Assembly (NCBI GenBank): GCA_964645165.1
Contig: CAZXZI010000001.1
Span: 1-64,000, forward strand
DNA length: 64,000 nt
Direction: 5' to 3'
Source: SZUA-152 sp964645165
Lineage (GTDB): Bacteria > Pseudomonadota > Gammaproteobacteria > SZUA-152
Positions within the stretch are counted from its first letter, which is position 1. Every line of letters starts with the position of its first letter. The notes below the pieces were generated by a model. The model was not told where the DNA came from, ran no database searches, and saw nothing but the letters and a program-made list of their open reading frames with translations. The translations under genes were made by a program, and so were the position numbers. Below, piece after piece: positions 1 through 9,171 of this stretch.

Positions 1-93
1 CATCTTGTACCTAGTCATCGTTAGTAACTCAGTGGCATAAAAAAGCCATTCTTTGTACAACTATCGACCATTTCCCAGAAAATTTAAGGCCAC

Positions 94-498
94 TCAGAGA
101 TTTTGACACAGGCCGTTCAACACCATATCCGTAAGACTTACAATGCCGATGATTTCGCCAGCCTCTTCCACCGGCGCGCGTGACAGGCCAAATTGCTCAA
201 ACAATCGCGCGCAATAACGAATATCCATTTCCGCCGACACCGTCATCACCGGCTTACTCATAATTTCATACACATTAACCCGCTCCGGCGCACGATCTTT
301 GGCCAACACTTGCCGCGCCACATCGGACAACAACACGATACCAAAGGCATCATCTTCATGACGTTTGTTCACCAGTACACACTTGGTTTCGACATGTTTC
401 ATCCTTTGCAGGGCTTCGGATACAGAGGTCAGCCCGTCCACCGTGTCGAATTCTGTTTTCATAACATCCCGCACACGAATTATTTTTCGATCACTCAT
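94..498 (-). CDS. CBS-domain protein
   Basis: A 134-residue soluble protein made almost entirely of a pair of CBS motifs. The first (about residues 10-65) begins with a VRDVMKT-type start and the second (about 75-130) with YEIMSKPVMTV; GIVSLTDM near the end is a typical CBS strand-helix. CBS pairs (Bateman modules) usually bind adenine nucleotides and gate an enzyme or transporter. No effector domain is fused here, so the partner is unknown. It lies alone, with a 360-base gap upstream. The family is clear; the biological role is not. Confidence 0.85.
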   Translation of the reverse strand: MSDRKIIRVRDVMKTEFDTVDGLTSVSEALQRMKHVETKCVLVNKRHEDDAFGIVLLSDVARQVLAKDRAPERVNVYEIMSKPVMTVSAEMDIRYCARLFEQFGLSRAPVEEAGEIIGIVSLTDMVLNGLCQNL

Positions 499-858
499 CG
501 TTTATATGCTCCTTGTAACAGTTTTTTGCTTATAAATTATTGTTTGAACGAATTTTTTATTTGTAACAGTTTGTTCATTTTTTTATTATCCAATTTTGGC
601 CGAATGCGTTGAATTAATTTGCACCGACCATTTTTTGCTGTCAACCGGCTATTGATCGAGAGCATCTGTCAGACCTGTTCTTTCCTCTTCTCGTTTTCCT
701 CGTGCTATGGGCAGATCTTTTCTTTTCACTATTTTCACCGCGTGCGTCTTAATCGCAGCCATTGCGCGCACCCGTATTTTACTTTTCCCTGATCGGTTCG
801 GCGATCGATGTGTAGCGATTATGTAATCAGGAGTGCTGCTCTATTTTCTTGCGATATC
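499..858. other. Intergenic region upstream of the CBS gene
   Basis: This 360-base AT-rich stretch separates the start of the CBS gene from the end of the sensor kinase gene. It should hold the leftward CBS promoter. The reading frames crossing it have no recognisable protein character, and I see no RNA gene or strong hairpin. Confidence 0.5.
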
Positions 859-2259
859 CTATTTATCTTCAGCTGAGGTGTCCGCAGCGAATGCGATTTC
901 GACGCGCAATCCGGGAGAGTTATCCTTAAGCGCCAAACTTGCACCGTGAAGCTCTGCGACAGCAGAGACAAGGCTCAGCCCAAGGCCATTGCCGGAGGTG
1001 CTCCTGGCGCTATCCAGGCGAACAAAACGCTGCAATACGTGGTGGTGTTCAGAGGGAGGAATGCCGGGACCGGTATCGCTCACCACGAGTAACGGCTGGT
1101 CTTTATGGGTGGTCAGACTCAGCACGATCTCGCTCTGGCTGCCTGAATATTTGAGCGCATTTTCCAGGATGTTGCTGATGCTTTGGGCCAAAAGGTGGCG
1201 ACTGCCACGGAGGTGAATATCGGAGTCGATATTGATATCCAACTTTTGACCGTTGTTATCGGCGGTGCCCTGATAGAGTTCGCCGACATCGCGGACGAGC
1301 TGACTAAAGTCAATTTCTTCCCACTCACCCCGGTAAGTTCCTGATTCGGCTTGAGCGATCTCCAGTAATGCATTGAATGTTTTGATCATCTCTTCGGTAT
1401 CGGCAACGGCCTGTTCCAGTGTTTGTCGATAGTCCTGTTCGTCTCGAGCCTCAAGCAAAGTAATCTCCAGACGGTTTCGCAGACGAGTGAGGGGACGTCG
1501 CAGGTCATGAGCGACATTATCCGTCACTTCCTGCATACCGTTAATCAAGCGCTCAATGTGCGCGAGCATCTGATTAAGGTGTGTGGCCAATTCGTCGAAT
1601 TCATCGTCGTGTCCGCTACTGGCAACGCGGCTGCTCAGATCGCCGCTGAGAATACGTCGAGTGGTGTTGTTGATTATTTCCATCCGCTCCACCATCTGTT
1701 GCCCCATGCGCCAACCTAAGATCAGGGTGAGTCCGATAATGACCACTAGCAACGTCGCCATGGCACTCAATACAAATTCCTGCAGGTCTTCGGCCTGTTG
1801 CACACTCTGCGCGACCAACAGACGACTGCCATCTGGCAGCATTGTTGCAATCATCGGCCAGTAACCGTCGCGATCTTTTACGTGATGCGGAATCAGTTCA
1901 TCTTCTATCCAGATGTTACGGACCCGTTGATCGGGATAAAGTTGTGACGGCCAGGCATTCAGATCACCTGCGAGTTTGGTTCCATCTGGCGCAATCAGTA
2001 ACAGATAGCGGCGGTTCTCTGAGTCGATGTCGGAGCGGTTGTTGAGAATTTGCTGCAGCCTGCTACGTCCCTCTTGCCGGTCGATTTGGCGAAGGGTCAT
2101 CAGCTCGTTCTCCAGCCCCGCCGCGAGCTGGGCATCCACATAACGGCTGGTTGCCCAATACAATACACCGAGCCCGAAGCTGGTCAGTAGCATATAAAAC
2201 AGCGCATAACGCAACGCCAGACGAATGGCGGTAGTGTGCAGTAATCTACGTGGATTCAC
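859..2259 (-). CDS. Sensor histidine kinase
   Basis: A 466-residue inner-membrane sensor kinase. Membrane segments lie at about residues 16-36 and 163-183, with a periplasmic sensor of about 125 residues between them. A HAMP linker (about 185-240) leads to a HisKA domain with phospho-accepting His251 in HDLRRPLTRL, then an HATPase domain with the N box NILENALKYSG and the G1 box VSDTGPGIP. It overlaps the response regulator by 14 bases and is clearly its partner. It is the last gene of the leftward PepSY/DUF347/ABC run. The periplasmic domain matches no family I can name; QseC/PmrB-like kinases that work with PepSY proteins are the nearest analogy. Confidence 0.93.
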   Translation of the reverse strand: MNPRRLLHTTAIRLALRYALFYMLLTSFGLGVLYWATSRYVDAQLAAGLENELMTLRQIDRQEGRSRLQQILNNRSDIDSENRRYLLLIAPDGTKLAGDLNAWPSQLYPDQRVRNIWIEDELIPHHVKDRDGYWPMIATMLPDGSRLLVAQSVQQAEDLQEFVLSAMATLLVVIIGLTLILGWRMGQQMVERMEIINNTTRRILSGDLSSRVASSGHDDEFDELATHLNQMLAHIERLINGMQEVTDNVAHDLRRPLTRLRNRLEITLLEARDEQDYRQTLEQAVADTEEMIKTFNALLEIAQAESGTYRGEWEEIDFSQLVRDVGELYQGTADNNGQKLDINIDSDIHLRGSRHLLAQSISNILENALKYSGSQSEIVLSLTTHKDQPLLVVSDTGPGIPPSEHHHVLQRFVRLDSARSTSGNGLGLSLVSAVAELHGASLALKDNSPGLRVEIAFAADTSAEDK

Positions 2260-2923
2260 TCAGGCGATACCCCCGGCCACGGATGGTGTGCAACAACGGA
2301 TCTTCGAATCCTTTGTCGATCTTACTGCGCAGCCGTGAAATCTGCGTATCGATGACATTGGTCTCGGGGTCGAAATGGAAATCCCAGACCTGCTCCAATA
2401 ACATCGTGCGTGTCACTGTCTGGTCAACATGCTGCATCAGATACTGAAGCAACTGTAACTCTTTGGGTTGCAATCGAATCTCCCGACCAGACCGGCGCAC
2501 CTTATGAGTCATCAGATCCAACTCCAGCTCCCCCACCTTAAGCAGAGTTGTCGGCTTGCCCTCGGTGACTCGACGGGTCAGCGCTTCAAGGCGTGCCAGC
2601 AATTCGCCGAAAGCATAGGGCTTGACCAGATAATCGTCACCACCGGCACGCAGTCCTTCGATGCGATCATCCACGTCGCCAAGGCCACTGAGCACCAGTA
2701 CCGGCGTGCCTTTATTATCGGCACGCAGCATGCGAATGATCGACAGACCATCACGTTTTGGCAGCATGCGGTCGATCACCAAAACATCGTAGTCACCGTG
2801 CAACGCCATATGCAGACCTTCTTCACCGTCAGCGGCATGATCCACTACATAACCACTTTCAGACAGCCCTTTGACCAGGTAGGCGGCGGCGATGGTGTCG
2901 TCTTCTATCAGCAGAATATGCAT
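2246..2923 (-). CDS. OmpR/PhoB-type response regulator
   Basis: A 225-residue regulator with an N-terminal receiver (acidic pocket EDD at residues 7-9, phospho-acceptor Asp51 in VIDRMLP, switch lysine in LVKPYAFGEL) and a C-terminal winged helix ending in the typical LLHTIRGRGYRL. It lies directly upstream of, and overlaps, the sensor kinase gene, so the two form a two-component system. The six leftward genes ahead of it (small envelope proteins, ABC transporter, DUF347 and PepSY) are likely co-transcribed and probable targets. The precise subfamily (QseB/PmrA-like) is inferred from architecture and context. Confidence 0.94.
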   Translation of the reverse strand: MHILLIEDDTIAAAYLVKGLSESGYVVDHAADGEEGLHMALHGDYDVLVIDRMLPKRDGLSIIRMLRADNKGTPVLVLSGLGDVDDRIEGLRAGGDDYLVKPYAFGELLARLEALTRRVTEGKPTTLLKVGELELDLMTHKVRRSGREIRLQPKELQLLQYLMQHVDQTVTRTMLLEQVWDFHFDPETNVIDTQISRLRSKIDKGFEDPLLHTIRGRGYRLSEST

Positions 2924-3046
2924 GACGTTATTGTACCGGTTGGATCTCTGTGGCGCGCCTACCCTTTGGCACGTCTTTTAAAGAAGTGTCCGCAGGCTAA
3001 AGTCTGTCTCGGATTCGTACCTGGTGACGTGTCAGCAAGGTGGATA

Positions 3047-3262
3047 TCATTTCTCACTCAATACCTGGTACTCCGCCTCGATGAAGTTAGTGCGCTGTTG
3101 ATGTTGCCGCCACCGGAATTTGATCGCGGCCATGGTCAGCAGTGCCCCGCCCGCAGCCAGTATCAGCAGGCTAGTGAAGAAAGCGACGATGCATAACAGC
3201 GTGGTCAGTAATCCAAATACCAGTTTTTCCGGCCAGCCAAATCTTGTGTGATATACCTTCAT
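3047..3262 (-). CDS. Small membrane protein
   Basis: About 71 residues starting MKVYHTRFGW. This start is chosen because an AGGAGA ribosome site lies seven bases upstream; the frame stays open for 18 more codons without a better one. One or two hydrophobic segments (about residues 12-45) form a hairpin-like membrane region, followed by a basic tail with FRWRQHQQR. It sits between a secreted protein and the response regulator in a leftward run. I recognise no family. Being small, membrane-bound and in a two-component operon, it could modulate the kinase, but that is inference. Confidence 0.6.
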   Translation of the reverse strand: MKVYHTRFGWPEKLVFGLLTTLLCIVAFFTSLLILAAGGALLTMAAIKFRWRQHQQRTNFIEAEYQVLSEK

Positions 3263-3291
3263 CTTAGTGTCTCCTGTGGAGATGTTGATCA

Positions 3292-3852
3292 TCAGGCATG
3301 ACGATGCTGACGCCAACCGCGATAGCCCATCATTCCGCCAAGCAGTAATGGCAGACCGAGGGCGACCGGCAGGATGCGACTGGATTCAACGACCAGCTTG
3401 CGTGCCACATGAAACTGCAGGGTCGGGCTGGTGTAGACGGTTTGTTCTTTGCGGTCGGTGACACTGATCACCACGCGATAGTCACCACTTTGAATCAGGC
3501 GCATAGGCCAGTCGGTGCTCAGGGGCGTGCCCGGCGCCAGGGTAGTGCCCGTCACCGCCTTGTGCGCGCTCCAGTCCTCCAGGTCCATGGGTTGCTCATG
3601 TCCCGCAGTCACCTCCACCAGGCTGATCCAGGCCACGAGGCCCTCAATGGGGTGCTGGCTGGTGTTGCTGATCACGCTGTGAAAGTGCATCCAGTCGCCC
3701 ATGGTCGGAGTGAGCGGGTTGGTCTTGTCGGGTTGCAGCTCGATGTTGACATCGGCGGCCTGGGCTATACCTGTGCCCAGACCCAGCCCCAGCCCCAGCC
3801 CCAACACGAGCATGACGGCGATCAGAAATGGTTTGAGGGTTTTCATGCGCAT
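3292..3852 (-). CDS. Secreted, membrane-anchored hypothetical protein
   Basis: 186 residues. An N-terminal signal peptide contains a run of GL dipeptides and ends near AQAAD. A beta-rich periplasmic domain follows (about 35-155), with phrases such as MGDWMHFHSVISN and SGDYRVVISVTDR that resemble immunoglobulin-like or copper-resistance-type folds. A C-terminal hydrophobic segment (about 160-176) ends in a basic, His-containing tail, so it is probably anchored with its domain in the periplasm. It follows the ABC permease by eight bases and is likely co-transcribed. No named family recognised. Confidence 0.7.
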   Translation of the reverse strand: MRMKTLKPFLIAVMLVLGLGLGLGLGTGIAQAADVNIELQPDKTNPLTPTMGDWMHFHSVISNTSQHPIEGLVAWISLVEVTAGHEQPMDLEDWSAHKAVTGTTLAPGTPLSTDWPMRLIQSGDYRVVISVTDRKEQTVYTSPTLQFHVARKLVVESSRILPVALGLPLLLGGMMGYRGWRQHRHA

Positions 3853-3860
3853 GCTCCTAA

Positions 3861-4616
3861 TTAGCGGAAACGGGGCCGGCGTGCGGTCATGCGTGCCAGC
3901 AGGAAGGTGAGGGCGAGCCAGGCCAGCACCAATGCCAGATGGGGAAGTTGTGTCATGAACGGGTCGCTATCGATGATCACCGCATCAAAGGTGTTGAGTG
4001 CGCCAGAGAATGGATTGACCGCGTCGAAGAATTTGCCGATGGCACTGTTGCGCAGACCGGGGCCAATTAACAGTGGGCTGGCGGCGAACAGCAGGACGAT
4101 CAAGCTGGTCAACAGAGCAGTTAGCACATTGCCGCTGCGGGCCGAGAGGGCCATCGCGAGATAACCGAAGCCAAGCACAACCGGCGTACCGAACAGGGCC
4201 AGATAAACGATGGCCTGCATCAGATTTTGCCCGCCGGCGCCCACCGCCCACAGGTAAGGCAGCGCCAGCACGAACATCACTCCCCAGGCGCTGAGTAGTC
4301 CCAGCGCCTTGCCGTTGAGCAGTTGTGCGGTGGAGATCGGCGCAGTGAGTAGCGCCACCAAGGTGCCGCGCTCGCGTTCGCCGGCAAACGAATCCGCGCC
4401 TAGGATAACCGCGATCACCGCGCCCGCAGCGGTGACGGTACCGCACATCATGTACACCACCTGGGCGTTGTCGAGCAGACTTAACTCCTGATTGCTGATC
4501 AACAGCAGAGCAAAGGCGGAGAGCACGGCGCTGAAGGCCAGCAGCCAGCCCAGACCGCGCTGATTGCGCAACAGGGCGGCGCGTTCGTGACGGGCGATGA
4601 GGGTAGTGGCGTTCAT
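3861..4616 (-). CDS. ABC transporter permease
   Basis: About 251 residues from MNATTLIARHE, with roughly six membrane segments and the soluble stretch ADSFAGERERGTLVALLTAP, which is characteristic of ABC-2/NosY-type permeases. The start overlaps the ATPase stop as ATGA, a coupling arrangement. A longer frame extends upstream but lies entirely inside the ATPase gene, so it is not used. Together with the ATPase it forms an exporter of unknown substrate; neighbours suggest an envelope or metal stress role (inference). Confidence 0.88.
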   Translation of the reverse strand: MNATTLIARHERAALLRNQRGLGWLLAFSAVLSAFALLLISNQELSLLDNAQVVYMMCGTVTAAGAVIAVILGADSFAGERERGTLVALLTAPISTAQLLNGKALGLLSAWGVMFVLALPYLWAVGAGGQNLMQAIVYLALFGTPVVLGFGYLAMALSARSGNVLTALLTSLIVLLFAASPLLIGPGLRNSAIGKFFDAVNPFSGALNTFDAVIIDSDPFMTQLPHLALVLAWLALTFLLARMTARRPRFR

Positions 4617-5542
4617 ACGGCTTGCTCCTGGTCGACCCTTTCCGGGTGCGTGGTGAGATGCAGATAGAGTTCCTCCAGACCACCGCCTTCGGCGTGAATC
4701 TCGGTGTAGGTCCAACCCAGGCTGGTCAACTGCTGCCAGAGTCCCGGCAGCTTCGGCAATGCCGCTGCAGCGACCTCGACGTGCCACCAACCACCCTCCT
4801 GGCGTACCAGCTTTACCTCCTTGGGCAGCGTTTTCGCCTCCGGTACTTGGCTCATACGCAAGCGGTAACGTAGAACGGCAGCGTCGCTGCCCAGCAGTTC
4901 GGCGAGGGTGCCCTCGATCACCGTCCGTCCTTGATCGATGATGCCAATGGTGCTGCACAGCCGTTCCACATCGTCCAGCAAGTGGGTACAAAGCAGGATG
5001 CCGACCTGGCGTTCTTTCGCTAATTGCAGCAGCAGGTCATGCACTTCACGACGACCGCGCGGATCCAGTCCATTGGTGGGCTCGTCAAGAATCAGTAATT
5101 CCGGATCGTGCACCAGGGCACGCGCCAGTGCCAGACGTTGGGTCATGCCGCGCGAGAACTGGCTGATCGGCTTATGGCCGGTGTCAGCCAAGCCCACCTG
5201 TTCCAACAATTCAGCCACCGACTGTTGCAAACCGCCATAAAAACCGGCATGCCAGACCAGGTAGTCGTTGGCGCTCATCCAGTCGTAAAAGCCGGCGTGT
5301 TCAGGCATCACGCCGATGCGGCGCCTTAGCGCCACAGGATCGGCCTCGGTTGAATCAAACAGTCGCAGCTTGCCGCTGTCGGCAGGATACAGTCCGAGCA
5401 AAAGGGCGATGGTGGTGCTCTTGCCCGCGCCGTTGGGGCCAAGCAGGCCGTAGATATCCCCTCGCCACAGGTGCAGACTGGTGTCTGAGAGGATGCGCTG
5501 TCCTTGCAGCGTGAGGGCAAGATGATTGGCGTCGATTAACAT
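4613..5542 (-). CDS. ABC transporter ATP-binding protein
   Basis: About 309 residues with Walker A GPNGAGKST, signature SRGMTQRLALARAL, Walker B LLILDEPTNGLDP and an H-loop in LLCTHLL. A C-terminal extension of about 80 residues is typical of ABC-2/NosF-type ATPases. The start MLIDANHLAL is preferred because AAGGA lies eight bases upstream; an alternative ATG at 5563 overlaps the preceding stop as TAATG but has no good ribosome site. It overlaps the permease by four bases. Confidence 0.93.
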   Translation of the reverse strand: MLIDANHLALTLQGQRILSDTSLHLWRGDIYGLLGPNGAGKSTTIALLLGLYPADSGKLRLFDSTEADPVALRRRIGVMPEHAGFYDWMSANDYLVWHAGFYGGLQQSVAELLEQVGLADTGHKPISQFSRGMTQRLALARALVHDPELLILDEPTNGLDPRGRREVHDLLLQLAKERQVGILLCTHLLDDVERLCSTIGIIDQGRTVIEGTLAELLGSDAAVLRYRLRMSQVPEAKTLPKEVKLVRQEGGWWHVEVAAAALPKLPGLWQQLTSLGWTYTEIHAEGGGLEELYLHLTTHPERVDQEQAV

Positions 5543-5562
5543 GATTTCATCCTTGTTGTGCA

Positions 5563-6375
5563 TTACTGCGCGTTATCAGGGTTAGGTGAAACATCTTCCA
5601 CTAGTACCGGCGCATCGACCCGACTGAGAGAGAGAAAACTGACCAGGCCCAGGATGCCAATCAGAAAGATCGCACTGGTGCCCACCGTCCCCAGACCCAG
5701 ACCACCATCAGTGACGGGCTGCGACAAGTAGTCACCGAAGGAGGCGCCCAAAGGGCGCGTCAGGATATAGGCCAACCAGAAGGCCAGAACGCCGTTGAGC
5801 CGGAAGGCATAGAAACCCATCGTGACCGCCGCGATGACTCCACCGAAGATCAATGCCGAGGGGGCGTAACCCATGCCCTGGGATTCCGCCAGCAGATCGC
5901 CAGCCGCCGTGCCGAGCGCAAAGGTAAACAGAATAGCTGCCCAGTAAAGCAGCTCGCGCCTGATGGTATGGATGCTGTGAATGGATAGCGTGCCTTCGCT
6001 CTTGTACCAGAGCACAAATGTCGCCACCATCGCGATACCGAACACCAGGCTGGTGACCTCCAGCGGTACGTTGAAGTTGTCCGTCAGGTTATCGGTAATT
6101 AAAGTACCGACGACACTGACCAGCACCACCGTCAACCAATACAGCCAGGGGATATAGTGCCTGGATCGCACCTGAGCCGTGAGAACAGCTGCCAATACCC
6201 CGCTCATCAGCAGCGAGGTGGCCATTAGACCAAAATGCAGATTGAAGATCAGAAAATCCGCACCGGTTTCACCGACAGTGGTGGCAAGGATTTTGACGAT
6301 CCAGAAGTAAATGGTAATGATGGCCGGGACCTTGATCAATAGATCCCGTGCGTTTGAATTTGTCATCTGATTCAT
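5563..6375 (-). CDS. DUF347 (COG4705) membrane protein
   Basis: 270 residues, about eight membrane helices, built from repeats of the DUF347 type. The conserved phrase TVGETGADFL recurs in altered form as LGTAAGDLLAES and LTRPLGASFGDYLSQP, the last near the C-terminus. The family is annotated as membrane-anchored protein of unknown function and often sits beside two-component systems and PepSY genes, as here. The acidic and glycine residues buried in the repeats suggest a channel or transporter, but no substrate is established. A second copy lies divergently at 7265-8041. Confidence 0.85.
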   Translation of the reverse strand: MNQMTNSNARDLLIKVPAIITIYFWIVKILATTVGETGADFLIFNLHFGLMATSLLMSGVLAAVLTAQVRSRHYIPWLYWLTVVLVSVVGTLITDNLTDNFNVPLEVTSLVFGIAMVATFVLWYKSEGTLSIHSIHTIRRELLYWAAILFTFALGTAAGDLLAESQGMGYAPSALIFGGVIAAVTMGFYAFRLNGVLAFWLAYILTRPLGASFGDYLSQPVTDGGLGLGTVGTSAIFLIGILGLVSFLSLSRVDAPVLVEDVSPNPDNAQ

Positions 6376-6427
6376 GAGCGTCTTTCATTTTTAATTGATC
6401 AAAGCTGCCGTGACGGTCTGTGTTACA

Positions 6428-6931
6428 TCAATCACGGTCTTCGTGGCCCCCCTGTTCGTCATTGTCTTCCCAGAACTTCCAGCTACTGTGCTTGTGCTCC
6501 CCGTGTTCGGCATCGTGGTCTGTGCATTCCTTCCCTGCTTCCATCGCCAATAGACGGCCGTTGCCGGCGTCGATCATCAGTTGCATCTCCTTTCCTTTGT
6601 TACTGACAACTGCGACCTGCCAGATCAGGTAGCCATTCTCGTCGTCCAGCTTGCCACTGATGACCTTGCCGGGCAGAGCAGTGCGGGCGATCTTGCTGGC
6701 CTGTTCAATATCTATCTTGGTCTGGGCAGCCATGGCGGGCTCACTGTCATCCTTGATTTTAATGGAGCCGCTTTGCACCACCTTAGGAATCTGCTCTATG
6801 TTGATGACCTCTTCTACAACGACGCCCTCGAAGGGTTTGTCTTTGGTAGTGTCGGCAAAGGCTGCCATTGCGCCACCAGTCAACACGCCGCTGACGGTAA
6901 TGGCAATAAGGGTTTTTTTTACCGATTTCAT
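6428..6931 (-). CDS. PepSY-domain periplasmic protein
   Basis: 167 residues with a signal peptide ending near AAFADT and a PepSY-like domain at about residues 70-135 (IDIEQASKIARTALPG, then LIDAGNGRLL). The tail is rich in His, Glu and Asp (HDAEHGEHKHSS), which suggests metal binding. PepSY proteins are periplasmic modulators often encoded with histidine kinases. As first gene of the leftward run ending in the sensor kinase, it is a plausible ligand-responsive partner of that kinase (inference). Confidence 0.85.
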   Translation of the reverse strand: MKSVKKTLIAITVSGVLTGGAMAAFADTTKDKPFEGVVVEEVINIEQIPKVVQSGSIKIKDDSEPAMAAQTKIDIEQASKIARTALPGKVISGKLDDENGYLIWQVAVVSNKGKEMQLMIDAGNGRLLAMEAGKECTDHDAEHGEHKHSSWKFWEDNDEQGGHEDRD

Positions 6932-7264
6932 GATCTATCTCCTAATCGTAAGTTGGTTAGCGTCACGCTGGACGTTGGAGTGAGAATAGCTGGATAGACC
7001 TTGCCGGAAGCTTTCCTGAACATTACGAAATGGTAAGGGAAAATGAAGTGCGTTTTTGCTTAAGCTGTTATGAATTAATGTGGCTTTACATGTTGTTGAT
7101 GCCTGAGAGAAGTCGCATATATACAACCGGTGAAAATCGGTTACATCATGTTAACGGGCGCTCAATACGTTGCTGACCTTACTCGTCGTGCCATCAGATT
7201 GCGCAATTATGGCAGGCGAAAAAAGGTAACAGTGGAACAACACAAACCAGTCAATGGACATTCT
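6932..7264. promoter_or_regulatory. Divergent promoter region between PepSY and second DUF347 gene
   Basis: This 333-base region lies between the leftward PepSY operon and the rightward DUF347 gene, so both promoters should be here. The rightward frame stays open back to 7130, but comparison with the paralogue supports a start at 7265. The stretch around 7060-7077 carries CTTAAG and GAATTAA separated by eight bases, loosely like a regulator half-site pair. I cannot define an operator with confidence. Confidence 0.4.
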
Positions 7265-8041
7265 ATGAATAACAATACGACAACAAAACTAATAAACCGG
7301 GTTCCACATATCATCCTTTTGTACTGGGTGATCAAAATCGCATCTACCACTCTGGGCGAAACCGGAGCAGACATGTTCTCCATGACCTATGGCTTGGGTT
7401 ATGGCACGACAATCCTCCTGTTCATGGGTCTCTTCGTAATCCTACTTGGCGTCAAGCTTGCCATGAGAAGATACGAACCCGTAACCTATTGGCTGGTTTT
7501 TACCTCAACTGCCATTGCCGGAACGGCCATTTCCGATTACATCGACAGGACGTTGGGACTGGGATATGCCTCTGGTTCTGTGTTATTGATCACACTGTTG
7601 TTGGTTATTCTGTTGCTTTGGTATGCCGGGGAGAAATCCATCAGTGTCGAAAGCATCACCAACAACGCTTCTGAGACCTTCTATTGGCTTGCGTTCCTGA
7701 TCGCAAATACTCTGGGAACAGCGGCCGGCGACTTTGTTACCGACCAATTGGAATTTGGTTTTGCTGCTGGTGTTACGTTGTTTACCGGATCTCTCGTGTT
7801 AATTACTCTGCTGCACTTTTTCACAAAAACATCCGGGGTATTGCTGTTCTGGCTAGCCTTCGTTTTGACCCGACCATTCGGCGCAACGTTTGGCGACTGG
7901 CTTACCAAACCACTGGCAAGTGGCGGCCTCAACCTAGGCACAGAAGGCGCATCACTATTTTTTACGCTTGTTTTAGTGTTGGCTGTCACCAGGGAGACGC
8001 GTCTAGAGCGGTCAGAGAGAACCATTCCTGAGATGGACTAA
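7265..8041 (+). CDS. DUF347 (COG4705) membrane protein, second copy
   Basis: About 258 residues, hydrophobic throughout, paralogous to the protein at 5563-6375. It shares KIASTTLGETGADMF, ANTLGTAAGDFVTDQ and LTRPFGATFGDWLTKP. The ATG at 7265 gives an N-terminus the same length as the paralogue. A GTG at 7232 with AAAAGG six bases upstream is a credible alternative adding 11 residues. Two diverged copies flanking one divergent promoter suggest that both are controlled by the neighbouring two-component system. Confidence 0.83.
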   Translation: MNNNTTTKLINRVPHIILLYWVIKIASTTLGETGADMFSMTYGLGYGTTILLFMGLFVILLGVKLAMRRYEPVTYWLVFTSTAIAGTAISDYIDRTLGLGYASGSVLLITLLLVILLLWYAGEKSISVESITNNASETFYWLAFLIANTLGTAAGDFVTDQLEFGFAAGVTLFTGSLVLITLLHFFTKTSGVLLFWLAFVLTRPFGATFGDWLTKPLASGGLNLGTEGASLFFTLVLVLAVTRETRLERSERTIPEMD

Positions 8042-8781
8042 TGCCTCCGTTCCGATATTCACTGCCTGTTGTTCTCTATGCATCATTGATCTGCGATTTT
8101 GGGACGCGATGTAGCGTCATTAAGTAGCGCTGAAAAATATCCCTTCGAAGGTCATCGGCCAGCGATGATTATCGAGAAGCAATAGGCGAAGGATCCCGTT
8201 CGTATATTCTGCTAATTTAATGCGTTGGTATTTTATAGTGGTGCCAGCGTTAGCATACGTCTAACCGGGAGCATGTCTTTCGGCCTGCATTATGAGAGCG
8301 AATTCAATAAGCTTTGCATGTTCGCCAATGCGTAGATCACAGGATACAGCTTTGAGTCACACGGTTTTTATCACTTTAACTACGGAGACTTTTTTAACAA
8401 TTGCTGCACTTTCCTCACAACCTTGAAAAATGCTTAAGCGCCAAGTAAACAGATCAGCGGGCATTGAGAAAAACCTGACTCAAGAACAGGCCTTTATTTT
8501 TTTACGACTTAGGATTTTGTTTTTCAAAAACAAAGGCATTACCTGCAATCAGAGAATGTTAATGGCTGTTTTGCCTTGCGAGCTCAATTGGTCGGTGCAG
8601 TACATACAAACCAGACTGAAAGCATAAAGCGGCCAAAAAAATCCGGAAGTATAAATTAGCCAGGTGGCTAGTTTATGCTGCAAGACACACGTCTGACGGA
8701 AACCAATAAAAATCAAACAATAGCCTGCGTCATCCTCCCGTGATCCTTACAGCATTTCAGTAATGAAACCAATAGAGCGCA
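8042..8781. other. 740-base gene-poor region
   Basis: Located between the end of the second DUF347 gene and the end of the P-II-like gene. The only sizeable frame, 65 codons at 8430-8627, has no ribosome site and no recognisable features, so I do not call it. No terminator with a convincing U-tract, tRNA or riboswitch was recognised. It may be decayed sequence. Confidence 0.4.
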
Positions 8782-9132
8782 TCATAACTCATCCTCCACA
8801 ACCTGACTCAGTTTCTCCACCTGATGAGCAACACCCACCGCATCTTCCACATCGATTTGAAAAGCAATGCCGGATCCCGTGGTCAGATCAAACGCGGCAA
8901 CATCGGCAATTTTTTCCAGAATACTGCGACAAAGATGTTCTTCTACCAAAAACATCAGCATGTCGCGTTGCGTCTCCAAAGTCATGCCAAAAAAGGTTTT
9001 ACTCGTTTCTATGCCTTCGCCGCGCGCATGATTTATCACCGTGGAACCGGTGGCTCCTGCCTGCCTTGCTGCCTCCAGCACCGAATCGGTTTTGCTTTCC
9101 TCCACCAGTGCGATAATCAATTTAAAGTGCAT
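8782..9132 (-). CDS. P-II-like signalling protein
   Basis: 116 residues with a P-II/GlnB-like pattern: an N-terminal strand FKLIIALVEES, ATGSTVINHARGEG, and a ferredoxin-like second half around RDMLMFLVEEHLCRSIL. The T-loop tyrosine region of classical GlnB is not evident, so this is a P-II-like protein rather than a nitrogen regulator proper. It is the third gene of a leftward set after two DUF1538 membrane proteins. P-II proteins bind adenine nucleotides and gate membrane transporters, so regulation of the DUF1538 pair is a reasonable inference. Confidence 0.8.
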   Translation of the reverse strand: MHFKLIIALVEESKTDSVLEAARQAGATGSTVINHARGEGIETSKTFFGMTLETQRDMLMFLVEEHLCRSILEKIADVAAFDLTTGSGIAFQIDVEDAVGVAHQVEKLSQVVEDEL

Positions 9133-9171
9133 CGTGATCTCCTTTATCCGCTACCAATATTGTCAAAAATA

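Noticed and set aside
193..612. 139-codon rightward frame over the CBS gene
   Set aside because: It lies opposite a clear CBS gene, has no family features and no ribosome site; a shadow frame.
4617..4991. N-terminal extension of the ABC permease
   Set aside because: The extension is the ATPase gene read in another frame, with Arg/Gly-rich nonsense; the real start at 4616 overlaps the ATPase stop as ATGA.
8430..8627. 65-codon frame in the 8 kb gap
   Set aside because: No ribosome site, no recognisable domain, and composition like non-coding sequence.
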